Below, in pieces: positions 25,310 through 32,928 of a stretch of 64,000 bases of DNA (position 1 is its first letter; each line of letters opens with the position of its first letter). The stretch comes from an uncultured Eubacteriales bacterium. Lineage in GTDB: Bacteria > Bacillota > Clostridia > Oscillospirales > Acutalibacteraceae. The position numbers and the translations under genes were made by a program. Below the pieces are notes generated by a model. That model did not search any database, was not told the DNA's origin, and worked only from the letters and a program-made list of their open reading frames with translations. The stretch is from the NCBI GenBank assembly GCA_949292775.1, contig CASFBL010000021.1, forward strand, positions 1 through 64,000, in the 5' to 3' direction.

Positions 25310-25654
25310 CTACATTCCTCCCATCGTTATGCTTTCGTCCTCATCGGGAAACAGCTCGGCGGTCCGGACAGCGTCCTCGCCGAGTCCGCGGAGCAGATGA
25401 TTGAAATCCTCAATGTCACAGCAGGAGCGGATACCGTAATCGGCACATAAATCTCTGTAATAACCGAGCTCCATATCATCTCTGTCCATGAGGATATTTT
25501 CATTCAGTTCGAGCCATGCCTTTTGCTTTTCCCAACATACGCAAAGCGAGGTCGGGAAACCGCCTGTTTGGTCGCACTGAAAATCCGGTGAAGTATATAC
25601 CTCGCCTGATTCGTAAAACTCTGCGGTTTTCTTTTGCAGTTCGTCATAGGTCAT
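25310..25654 (-). CDS. ICE protein of unknown function with DEDES-ITMGGM tail
   Basis: A 114-residue protein, not recognised: MTYDELQKKTAEFYESGEVY, CVCWEKQKAWLELNENILM and DYGIRSCCDIEDFNHLLRG. Soluble and acidic. It ends FPDEDESITMGGM. The ATG GGA GGA ATG codons of the tail are also the SD of the 48-aa gene starting two bases after the stop. It overlaps the previous gene at ATGA. Confidence 0.6.
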   Translation of the reverse strand: MTYDELQKKTAEFYESGEVYTSPDFQCDQTGGFPTSLCVCWEKQKAWLELNENILMDRDDMELGYYRDLCADYGIRSCCDIEDFNHLLRGLGEDAVRTAELFPDEDESITMGGM

Positions 25655-26232
25655 AAGCGCATACCCATCCCTTCGTCCTCATCCTCGGATTCATCGCCAC
25701 CGGTGATATTGACATATTCTCCGATAATGCAGAGAGCCTCGTCATAGCTGCCGCACTCATGAATGCGGCCGGTCATTTCCGTTGCCTGTTCCGCAAGTCC
25801 GTTATGGCGGAGTGTACGGGCGGCAAGCCCCATAAGGTTGAAGATGTTTCCGTCCTCGCCGATGAGCCTGCAATCGGGCTTTATCTTGTCCGGCTCATGC
25901 TCGGAAATAAAACCGCCGAGCTTATTCGGGACATAGTCCGAAAGCCAGGTGCCGCCGAACTGTTCATGGGAATGCAACCTCCACATGGCAAGCTTGCCCA
26001 TGTCAATTTCCACACCGTCCTCAAAGGGAAAGAGGATATTTGTGAGGCTGCCGTTTTGGAATACGGAGATATTCTCGAATTTGCTGCCGTTTTTCAGAAT
26101 ACCCTCATCGGTGAGCAGACCGTTGATGCCGTCGAGCCACTCCTGCGGATCGCCGCCGCAGCCCTGCAAAACAAGTCCTTCCTTGCCGTTCATACGGCGA
26201 AGGTCATCGGTGGTTACGGTGCTGATGCTCAT
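25651..26232 (-). CDS. ICE protein of unknown function with EDEDE-GMGMRL tail
   Basis: A 193-residue soluble protein, not recognised. Its start is ISTVTTDDLRRMNGKEGLVL. QGCGGDPQEWLDGINGLL and MGKLAMWRLHSHEQFGGTWL look like conserved core motifs. It ends GGDESEDEDEGMGMRL. ATG 26232 has GGGAGG upstream, encoded by the tail of the ArdA-like gene, and overlap at both ends shows tight coupling. Probably an accessory establishment protein by position. Confidence 0.6.
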   Translation of the reverse strand: MSISTVTTDDLRRMNGKEGLVLQGCGGDPQEWLDGINGLLTDEGILKNGSKFENISVFQNGSLTNILFPFEDGVEIDMGKLAMWRLHSHEQFGGTWLSDYVPNKLGGFISEHEPDKIKPDCRLIGEDGNIFNLMGLAARTLRHNGLAEQATEMTGRIHECGSYDEALCIIGEYVNITGGDESEDEDEGMGMRL

Positions 26233-26233
26233 A

Positions 26234-27790
26234 TTACATACCTCCCATCTGTAAGGTTTCGTCCTGAACTTCTTCCTCGGCAAACTCCGATACTGTCATT
26301 GTTTCGCCCAGGAAGTTCGGCTCGGTGTCCTCATCCAGCGGGATATATCCGCTTTCGCCGAAATCGAGGATATCCCGCATCAGAACAGTGCCGCCGTGGT
26401 TGACTCCGACTTTTGGCTCAATGGAGCAGAAGCGGTCGCCGTCATCGCTGTGACGGAGGTCATAGGCATATAAGCCTTCGGGGATCTGTTCGGGCATGAG
26501 CCGTCCGTTGCTGAACAGCGCTCTGCGGTCAAGCACCTCGATGACATCCAGTTTTTCCTCGGTCATCGCCTGCGTTTTCAATTCCTTTGCCTCCGGTTCG
26601 TCATACGGCACAGGCTCAAAAAGATGTCCGTTTCGGGCGGAAATAACGCTGTAGTCCGTGACGGCTGCGCCGATGCGGCCGAGTAATTTATCCGCCTCAT
26701 TTCTCGGTAGCAGATTTTCAAGCCACCTGCTGTCGAACTCCGTGCTTGTGTTTTCAAGAATATACTTCTTGAAGAAGGCATCCGCAGTGTCGGGTTCGGC
26801 GGTAAATTCATAACGCCACAGATTTTGTGCCGCATTCAGCATGTCATGAATGCTTGCCGTGTTTTCGGCGTCGAGAACGGCTTTGAATTTGACCTGTTCG
26901 GCTTCGCTCATGATGCTGATTTCCGCGGCAAGTTTATTGAGTGCTTGGACATCGCTCATGCTGCCGAACATCTCCGAGGTGATCTGCGGAATTACCGATT
27001 CAAAATCGTAGTACACGCAATCGCCGATGTCTGCCTCATCGAATGCCGCGGCATAATTTGCGAGTATGTCGCTTGCCATTGGAAGGTCAAGCCAAATAGC
27101 CCTATCTGCAGGATCGCCCTTGATATGCTCCGGCGTACCCGATACGAGCAGACGAATGGCAAAGTCGGAGGATTCCTCGTCCGGCAAGGTCACTCCGTCA
27201 TATATCTCCGGTCGGTCATAATGCACGGTGGGGATATATAAGTTCCCTTCAAAAATGCCTTTATCGTTTTTCTGCTGCACTCTGCCGATCTGTTCTGCGT
27301 TCAAAAACGGAACGGCACTTTCGGGGATACCTTCGAGGTCGGAAAGCAGTTCGTTTTCAAAGGCAAACCGACCGAGCTCGGAAAGATTGCTTACATTATG
27401 AGCAACGGGAACGGTGTCCAAGCTGTAAGTGCAGTTGATGAGATCTTTGATGCTGACGGGGTTTTCGTCTGCGTCGTTGAATATCTGCTCGGTCACGGCG
27501 TAAAACACGGGCAGTTCCTCGTCGGGGAGAGAAGCAAGCCGCTTGGCAAGGAAGTTCAGTTCATCCAAACTGAAAGTATCCAAGCGGATGTCCTGCATCT
27601 CCGGCAGGATATCGCATTCGAGGATGCTGACTTCAACCGTGTTTTCTCTGCCGACGGCACGGGTTCTCTGCATAGCGTCCTTGATTTCATAGTCCGCCGC
27701 AGGCAGCAGTAATTCGGCATAATAATATCCGCCGTGAACGGGATTCTCAGCGGACAGTTCAAGCCTCATGATTTTTCTGTTATAGTTCAT
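26234..27790 (-). CDS. ArdA-like antirestriction protein with C-terminal LPD28-like domain
   Basis: A 518-residue protein. The N-terminal part has ArdA-type features: LLLPAADYEIKDAMQR, then LDTFSLDELNFLAKRLASLP and SIKDLINCTYSLDTVPV. A related unit reappears in the centre (LNKLAAEISIMSEAEQVKFK, SIHDMLNAAQNL). The C-terminal EVLDRRALFSNGRLMPEQIP, then GLYAYDLRHSDDGD resembles the large-polyvalent-protein domain LPD28 (from memory). ArdA proteins mimic DNA and inhibit type I restriction; net acidity fits. It ends VQDETLQMGGM, whose codons serve as SD for the next gene. AAAGGA precedes ATG 27790. Confidence 0.75.
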   Translation of the reverse strand: MNYNRKIMRLELSAENPVHGGYYYAELLLPAADYEIKDAMQRTRAVGRENTVEVSILECDILPEMQDIRLDTFSLDELNFLAKRLASLPDEELPVFYAVTEQIFNDADENPVSIKDLINCTYSLDTVPVAHNVSNLSELGRFAFENELLSDLEGIPESAVPFLNAEQIGRVQQKNDKGIFEGNLYIPTVHYDRPEIYDGVTLPDEESSDFAIRLLVSGTPEHIKGDPADRAIWLDLPMASDILANYAAAFDEADIGDCVYYDFESVIPQITSEMFGSMSDVQALNKLAAEISIMSEAEQVKFKAVLDAENTASIHDMLNAAQNLWRYEFTAEPDTADAFFKKYILENTSTEFDSRWLENLLPRNEADKLLGRIGAAVTDYSVISARNGHLFEPVPYDEPEAKELKTQAMTEEKLDVIEVLDRRALFSNGRLMPEQIPEGLYAYDLRHSDDGDRFCSIEPKVGVNHGGTVLMRDILDFGESGYIPLDEDTEPNFLGETMTVSEFAEEEVQDETLQMGGM

Positions 27791-27833
27791 TCTCGTTTAT
27801 CCTTTCGCTTTTTATCGTATTCGGCATAGCATT

Positions 27834-28949
27834 TTACTCCTTGATGATCTGATATTTTTCATTTACTGCTTTAAGCCGGGAAAGGATATCCACCAGCACC
27901 GGCACCATGATGCTGTTGCCTGCCAGCTTATACAGCTTACTGTCGGACAGGCCGAGTTCATTTTTCAACTTGAAAAACTGCTCGTCCGAAAAGCCCATGA
28001 GTCGGAAGCACTCCTGCGGGTGTAACTTCCGAATCCATCCGCGGTGAAATATACCGTGGCGATCCACCACGGTAAGGCAATATGACGGAGCCCCGCTTGG
28101 GCGAAAGCGCGGGCCGTTCTGCCGGACGGTTTCCCGGTCGGGGTTGATGACGGGATATACGCCGTCGTACTCAAAGAACACGGCGGAATGCTCTCCCTTG
28201 TGGTGGCTCATTCCCGAATCCTGCCGGGCAGTGATGCACCGCGCCGTATCGGTGAATTTTGAGTTTTCATTGTAATCCACCAGATACAGACCCGTCCTGC
28301 CTCCGAAGCCGCCACAGGAAGCCGTCTGTGCTATGGCTGCTCCGCCTGCGTCGTAGACTCGCTTTCCCTGAGGCTGATGATCTGTGAGTTCGGAAAGAGC
28401 TTTTCCGCCTTTTCTCTCGATAGGTAGTATTTCTCCGGCACATCGGGGATCAAGATATCCGACAAGGAACACGCGCTTTCTTGTTTGGGGAAGGTAAGCC
28501 GCGCCGTCAATACATTGCCATTCGCACAGATACCCCAATCGAGATAGCTCACTGAGGATCGCGGTAAAAACGCGCCCTTCGCAAATCGTGCGGATCGGGG
28601 GTACATTTTCAAAGATGAAATATGCAGGGTGTTTCGCTTCAAGTATTCGGGAAAGCTCAAAGAAGAGAGTTCCCCGTGGATCGTCGAAAGCCCTTCTTGC
28701 TCCGGCAGCGCTGAAGGCGACGCACGGGAAACCGCCGACAAGAAGGTCAAAATCAGGGATTTCATCGGTGTTGACTGCTCTTGCGTCATTACAGAAATAT
28801 TCTCCTTCCGTTTTGTATAAAGTGCGATAGGTTGCGACGGCGGTGGGATCGTTGTCGCAGTGACCTATAAATGAAAAGCCGCCGATCAACTCGGCGGCAG
28901 TGCGGAATGCGCTCATTCCGCAGAACATATCCAAAACCTTCATCGGCAT
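27834..28949 (-). CDS. Orphan DNA cytosine-5 methyltransferase
   Basis: A 371-residue C5 methyltransferase. Motif I is LDMFCGMSAFRTAAELIGG; motif IV PCVAFS contains the catalytic Cys; motif VI is YFIFENV; motif VIII-X is at RKRVFLVGY and KLAGNSIMVPV. The target-recognition region lies between about 200 and 300. No cognate endonuclease is nearby. Together with the Dam-like enzyme and ArdA proteins it forms an anti-restriction block. The start could be ATG 28949 or 28943. Confidence 0.92.
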   Translation of the reverse strand: MPMKVLDMFCGMSAFRTAAELIGGFSFIGHCDNDPTAVATYRTLYKTEGEYFCNDARAVNTDEIPDFDLLVGGFPCVAFSAAGARRAFDDPRGTLFFELSRILEAKHPAYFIFENVPPIRTICEGRVFTAILSELSRLGYLCEWQCIDGAAYLPQTRKRVFLVGYLDPRCAGEILPIERKGGKALSELTDHQPQGKRVYDAGGAAIAQTASCGGFGGRTGLYLVDYNENSKFTDTARCITARQDSGMSHHKGEHSAVFFEYDGVYPVINPDRETVRQNGPRFRPSGAPSYCLTVVDRHGIFHRGWIRKLHPQECFRLMGFSDEQFFKLKNELGLSDSKLYKLAGNSIMVPVLVDILSRLKAVNEKYQIIKE

Positions 28950-28999
28950 AATTCATCCGACCGATTCCAGTTTGCTTTTTCCGTTTCACCTCTGCTTTC

Positions 29000-29473
29000 T
29001 CACATGGTCATATCGAAGCCCTCGGCTTCGTCCTCATCCTCGGTTTCCTCATCGGCGCTGTTGTCGCCCTCACATTCGCCCGCAAAGCCGTTTTCTGCGG
29101 CTTCCTCGTCCGCTTCCTCGCAGGTATCCTCTGTGGGGCTTTCGGCGTCAATTTGGCTCTCACGCTCGGCCTGCTCTCGGTCGAGTTCGGTTTCAATAAG
29201 TCCGAGGACGAATTCCTTCTGACTCATATTGTTGCGGTGCAGGTAGTCCTTGATTCTCTGAAACAGTTCCTCCGGCACCTGAAATGCCATAGTTCTCATA
29301 TTTCCCATGTTATTTCCTTCTTTCTGCTGTATTTTCGGGTGAAGCTCATCGTCCACCGCAAGAGTAATGAATTCAGCCATTGTCATCCCTTCATGCCGTT
29401 CGAGATATTCTCTGATTTCGGCATGGAGGTCGGCATCGATTTTTACGGTGATGCCTTTCTTTTCATCCGCCAT
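29000..29473 (-). CDS. Tandem ribbon-helix-helix protein with acidic FDMTM tail
   Basis: A 157-residue protein with two RHH-like units: GITVKIDADLHAEIREYLER, then MTMAEFITLAVDDEL; and TMAFQVPEELFQRIKDYLHR, then NNMSQKEFVLGLIE. The last 55 residues are almost all acidic and end EDEDEAEGFDMTM. Two RHH units in one chain may bind DNA as a pseudo-dimer. The tail codons are not an SD for the next gene, whose start is about 50 bases away. Confidence 0.7.
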   Translation of the reverse strand: MADEKKGITVKIDADLHAEIREYLERHEGMTMAEFITLAVDDELHPKIQQKEGNNMGNMRTMAFQVPEELFQRIKDYLHRNNMSQKEFVLGLIETELDREQAERESQIDAESPTEDTCEEADEEAAENGFAGECEGDNSADEETEDEDEAEGFDMTM

Positions 29474-29603
29474 TGCGCTCGTTCCTTTCTATATATTTTT
29501 TGATAATTTCCGCAAGCAGTTCCTCTGCCGACACTTCACGCTCGGCGGCTTCCCGAAGCAGCATATCTGCCTGCGGCTGCGGTATAAGAATATCGTGTTC
29601 CAA
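29463..29603 (-). CDS. Small helical protein (46 aa), TTG start
   Basis: MEHDILIPQPQADMLLREAA, then EREVSAEELLAEIIKKYIER. The pattern (short strand, then two helices with EISAEELL) resembles a ribbon-helix-helix or antitoxin-type domain. The start is TTG 29603, eight bases after TAGGAGG. It overlaps the tandem RHH gene by 11 bases. Probably a small DNA-binding or accessory protein. No adjacent toxin is evident. Confidence 0.55.
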   Translation of the reverse strand: MEHDILIPQPQADMLLREAAEREVSAEELLAEIIKKYIERNERNGG

Positions 29604-29614
29604 TAGGCAACCTC

Positions 29615-29917
29615 CTACATTCCCATGATGGGGCCGTTGTCCTCGTCCATGTCCTCGCTGTCGGCCTGTTCCTCGGCAAGCTCCTCATCGGTGAGCTTGC
29701 GGAAGGAGTCCTCGCCGGGGATGATACCGAGCTGCCTGCCGTTATCGAATCTGCAATGAACGGTGGACATATCGTCCACATATTTCACCGTGCCGCGCAT
29801 ATCGTCCTCGACAGGTCGGGGATCGTCGCCCATGTGCAAAAGCAAAATTCTTGTGCCTTCGGGATACATTTCTCTGTACCTCTGTGCCTGTCTGTACAGG
29901 CGGTCATATTCGTTCAT
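29615..29917 (-). CDS. DUF4314 protein with acidic PIMGM tail
   Basis: A 100-residue protein. YPEGTRILLLHMGDDPRPVE, then GTVKYVDDMSTVHCRFDNG and GIIPGEDSFRKLTDEE match DUF4314, a small SH3-like beta-barrel family common in Firmicute mobile elements, function unknown. The final 20 residues are acidic, ending EDMDEDNGPIMGM. CGGAGG precedes ATG 29917. Confidence 0.78.
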   Translation of the reverse strand: MNEYDRLYRQAQRYREMYPEGTRILLLHMGDDPRPVEDDMRGTVKYVDDMSTVHCRFDNGRQLGIIPGEDSFRKLTDEELAEEQADSEDMDEDNGPIMGM

Positions 29918-29939
29918 ACTGTTTACCTCCGTGTTTTTG

Positions 29940-30278
29940 TTATAATTTCATTCCGTAATATTCGTTCGGTGAGAGTAAAAAGGAGAAGTCGACACCCTCA
30001 ATATTGTCGCAGTGCCCGGCAAGGAAATTTTCATTCCGTTCCATGCGCATCATCAGATATGCGACCTCCTCGGGAGTGGCAGTCACGGTTTCCTCGCCGC
30101 CGTACAAATAGGCTTCGGCGTGTACGCTGACCTCTGTTTCCGCATCGACATTCTCTATAAAGTCATCAAAGGCTGTCCAGCCGACGAGGTCGTCGTACTC
30201 TCTCGGTATCCCACCGACCGTAAATTCAAATTCTTCATTGCTTGCGGTTACGGTCACCGCAGAAAACAGCAAGGCCAT
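29940..30278 (-). CDS. ICE protein of unknown function (112 aa)
   Basis: Not recognised. Beta-rich start (ALLFSAVTVTASNEEFEFTV), then a centre with DDLVGWTAFDDFIENVDAET and an EEVAYLMMRMERNENFLAGH helix. Ends LSPNEYYGMKL. Its SD (GGAGGGATG) is encoded by the TIGGM tail of the gene upstream, four bases away. Acidic overall, like its neighbours. Confidence 0.58.
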   Translation of the reverse strand: MALLFSAVTVTASNEEFEFTVGGIPREYDDLVGWTAFDDFIENVDAETEVSVHAEAYLYGGEETVTATPEEVAYLMMRMERNENFLAGHCDNIEGVDFSFLLSPNEYYGMKL

Positions 30279-30281
30279 ATA

Positions 30282-31130
30282 TTACATCCCTCCAATCGTC
30301 ATTTCGGTGTTTTGCAGATGATCCTCAAATTCGTCCTCGGTCATCATGGCGTAGTCATCACCGCTGTTCCAGAACGAAACGAACAGTTCGCCGTCCATCG
30401 TATCAATGGGCTGCTGCTCAAAGCCTTCGCCGAGGCCGTCTGAGCACTGTCCCGTAAGCCAGTCCCGGAGAGCTTCCGTTTCCTCTGCCGTGAGCGCTTC
30501 CTTGAGGCTGCAATCAATTCGTCCGAACAGCTTGTCGCCGTGTAATTCCACCGACCATACAGCCGAGGTCAGCTTTTCGCTTACACCGTCATCCTTGTTA
30601 TAGTAGGTTGCCATATCGTTTTCGTCATTGGCGGTGTATTTCATCAGTGCATCGGCGATCTCATCGGCGCTGTCGGCAAGGTAGGAATCTCCGACCGTGA
30701 ACATATCTCCATCGCCCTCGTCGATGTTGCCGACAAGCGGACAGAAGAACACAGTCTTTACGGGGCCGGCGTCCTGCGTCATCTGACGGACGGCGTTGAT
30801 TACTTCGTCCATTGAGTCGTACTGGTCATAGAGGATATTCTGTTCCAGTTCCTCTTTGATGTCCTCGCTTGCCGCCCCAATAACAAGCGTCAGCATATTG
30901 GCGTCGGCGATGGTGTTTTTCTCGTTCAGCGTGAGGAGCAGATGCTGACCGAAGTCACTCTCGCTGAACAGCTTTACGCCGATGTCCTCGTCCTCATTGT
31001 CGGTCAGCGGGATCCGTTTCGGCGACTGCATAATACCGATGGAGCGCAGCTTTTCATAAATGTCGTAAATGCTGTGGGGCAGTTCGAGAACAAGGGTGTT
31101 CTCTTTGTTGCGGATAATTGCGGTGATCAA
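30282..31130 (-). CDS. ICE protein of unknown function with MTIGGM tail
   Basis: A 282-residue acidic protein starting at TTG 31130, with GGGAGG eight bases upstream. The first 100 residues (LVLELPHSIYDIYEKLRSIG, then PLTDNEDEDIGVKLFSES) resemble the N-terminal unit of the ArdA-like neighbours. Later segments are QDAGPVKTVFFCPLVGNIDE and EEALTAEETEALRDWLTGQC. No catalytic motif. It ends HLQNTEMTIGGM. It lies between ArdA-like and DUF4314 genes and is plausibly part of the anti-defence set. Confidence 0.6.
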   Translation of the reverse strand: MITAIIRNKENTLVLELPHSIYDIYEKLRSIGIMQSPKRIPLTDNEDEDIGVKLFSESDFGQHLLLTLNEKNTIADANMLTLVIGAASEDIKEELEQNILYDQYDSMDEVINAVRQMTQDAGPVKTVFFCPLVGNIDEGDGDMFTVGDSYLADSADEIADALMKYTANDENDMATYYNKDDGVSEKLTSAVWSVELHGDKLFGRIDCSLKEALTAEETEALRDWLTGQCSDGLGEGFEQQPIDTMDGELFVSFWNSGDDYAMMTEDEFEDHLQNTEMTIGGM

Positions 31131-31132
31131 AT

Positions 31133-32269
31133 TTACATTCCTCCCATTGTCATAGGCTCGTCCTGATATAAGATGTCGAGCAGGCTTGTGTCGGTGTCGT
31201 TGTAGATGAAGCCGCCGTCGACAAATTCGCCGTAGTATGCATCGCCGATATACTTTCCAAAGGCTTTGTAATCGAAGAACTTTTCTACGGATGGATTTAC
31301 ACTGAAATCCTCATTGTTCTCCGTTACATATATTCCGACTTCCTCATAATTGCTTGCACCTACAATAAAGGTAAAACAATCAAGATTTTCAGCAAGCCGT
31401 GCAAGCTGCTTGGCGTCCTCGGCCTTGCCGTATTCGGCAACAGCCCACAGCTTTTCCAAGTCTATATCGGCGTTGTTGACGGCAGTTGCAAGTCGATTCA
31501 GTTCGTAAACACCTTCTTCGGCGGCGATCTCCTTGAAGCGTCCGATCCACTTGTCGCTATCAATGCAAATGTCCTCCCATGAGAGTTCCACATCATCCGG
31601 TGTGGGTGCGCCGAGTCGGGCAAACGCCTTGTCGATGGCTTCTTCCTCGCAGGGCAAATACAAGAATTCGGTTTTTCCGTTGTATTCAGCCCGTATGAAG
31701 CAAAGCATTTGATCATACACATATGCCGGAAAATTCTGTCCGTCATAATCCCTTACGAACGGCGTATTCTCGTCAACAAACAGCAAACCGTGTTCGGTAA
31801 AAACGCCCTTGCCGAATCGGATCAGCTCTCGCCCGAACTCTGCATATTTCGGATCGTCCGCATCATCGGCGGGCAGACAGCCCTTGACCGTGAGCAGATA
31901 CTCTCTGCCGATCTTGCCCATATCGCTGATATCCTGAATCAGTGGATAGCGATTGAGGTTGAAGCTCAGATTGATGAGGTCGGGCAGAGTGTTGAAGTCC
32001 TCTAATTTCATCGCCTCGTAAAACTGATATTCCTCATCGCCGAAGAAGCTGTCCATCCGTTTTCCGAGGTAGTTGACTTCATCGAGGTTAACGAATCGGT
32101 CTTGGAGGCAGCCGAGTTCATCGGGAAATATGACCTCGGACACATACAGTTCAAGGGGTGTGACATCCTCGGCATGGATTCTTTCGAGCGCCGCACTCAT
32201 TTCCTTTTCGGTGCAGGGAAAGCGGAGGTCGGTCTGACTGTTTCCATATTTGATTTTCAGTTTAATCAT
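31133..32269 (-). CDS. ArdA-like antirestriction protein
   Basis: A 378-residue acidic protein. FVNLDEVNYLGKRMDSFFGD, then TLPDLINLSFNLNRYPLIQD is the ArdA core pattern shared with the 518-aa paralogue at 26.2-27.8 kb. A second unit recurs at ELNRLATAVNNADIDLEKLW. ArdA proteins are DNA mimics that block type I restriction early after entry. It ends LYQDEPMTMGGM. Its SD AAGGAGA lies in the last codons of the preceding gene. Confidence 0.75.
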   Translation of the reverse strand: MIKLKIKYGNSQTDLRFPCTEKEMSAALERIHAEDVTPLELYVSEVIFPDELGCLQDRFVNLDEVNYLGKRMDSFFGDEEYQFYEAMKLEDFNTLPDLINLSFNLNRYPLIQDISDMGKIGREYLLTVKGCLPADDADDPKYAEFGRELIRFGKGVFTEHGLLFVDENTPFVRDYDGQNFPAYVYDQMLCFIRAEYNGKTEFLYLPCEEEAIDKAFARLGAPTPDDVELSWEDICIDSDKWIGRFKEIAAEEGVYELNRLATAVNNADIDLEKLWAVAEYGKAEDAKQLARLAENLDCFTFIVGASNYEEVGIYVTENNEDFSVNPSVEKFFDYKAFGKYIGDAYYGEFVDGGFIYNDTDTSLLDILYQDEPMTMGGM

Positions 32270-32270
32270 G

Positions 32271-32858
32271 TCAAATCTCCTTTATGGCTGCGAGTCCGAA
32301 TCTGCGGATTGCCATAGCGTTGCAGATGGTGCGAAACAGCATTGGCGGAACGAGGTCGGCATCCGACAGATCCGACACGGTAAGATGCTTTGTGCCGAGC
32401 GTCAAATCCTTGGCTGCACAGTAGAGAGTGTAGGCTCGTTCGGTGCAGTTATTGAGCTTGATGTTCTCAAAGAACACACAGCCGTTAATTATATGGTGCT
32501 TGCAGCAGCTCCACAGCTTTTGGTCTGCGGTGAGCAGATACAGTGCCGAAAGCAATGCGTAATTTGCTTTGAGGATGTTCTTGGCGGCAAGCTCAAATCT
32601 TGCCCGATGCTTTTCATTAAGGTAGGTCATAGGCGTTTCCTCGCTTTCTATATATTCGTTGAATCTCTTGCGGAAAGGCGGACAGCGTATCTGCCTCATG
32701 GTGGCTGTCAGTATCTCTGTGGGTGTGGCAGCGGTTGTTGTGATGAATAGCTGTGCTTCGGTAAAACGGAAGCCCACGCCTCTCGGTGCAAAATTTGGAA
32801 CGGTCATCATCAGCCGTTCCATGCGTCTGTCATGTGGATTATCTGAAAATATGGTCAT
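32271..32858 (-). CDS. ICE protein of unknown function (195 aa)
   Basis: Not recognised. Largely helical: MTIFSDNPHDRRMERLMMTV, TPTEILTATMRQIRCPPFRK, NILKANYALLSALYLLTADQ. No TM segment is clear. GGAGA lies seven bases before ATG 32858; in-frame extension to 33044 has no SD and crosses a terminator. Its stop lies inside the SD of the ArdA-like gene downstream, coupling the two. Confidence 0.6.
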   Translation of the reverse strand: MTIFSDNPHDRRMERLMMTVPNFAPRGVGFRFTEAQLFITTTAATPTEILTATMRQIRCPPFRKRFNEYIESEETPMTYLNEKHRARFELAAKNILKANYALLSALYLLTADQKLWSCCKHHIINGCVFFENIKLNNCTERAYTLYCAAKDLTLGTKHLTVSDLSDADLVPPMLFRTICNAMAIRRFGLAAIKEI

Positions 32859-32881
32859 TGTTTCTCTCCTTGCTGTGAAAT

Positions 32882-32917
32882 AAAAAAAGCCCTCCGGTTT
32901 TTGTGTAACCGAAGGGC
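32882..32917 (-). terminator. Terminator of the 214-aa gene
   Basis: GCCCTCCGGTT (32889-32899) pairs with AACCGAAGGGC (32907-32917) with one mismatch. The minus strand continues with seven T. It separates the first ICE gene from the rest of the operon. Confidence 0.85.
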
Positions 32918-32928
32918 GATTGATAGTA

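Noticed and set aside
29463..29917. Toxin-antitoxin pair formed by the 46-aa protein and DUF4314
   Set aside because: DUF4314 is not a known toxin fold, and both genes are embedded in a longer coupled operon without autoregulatory dyads nearby.
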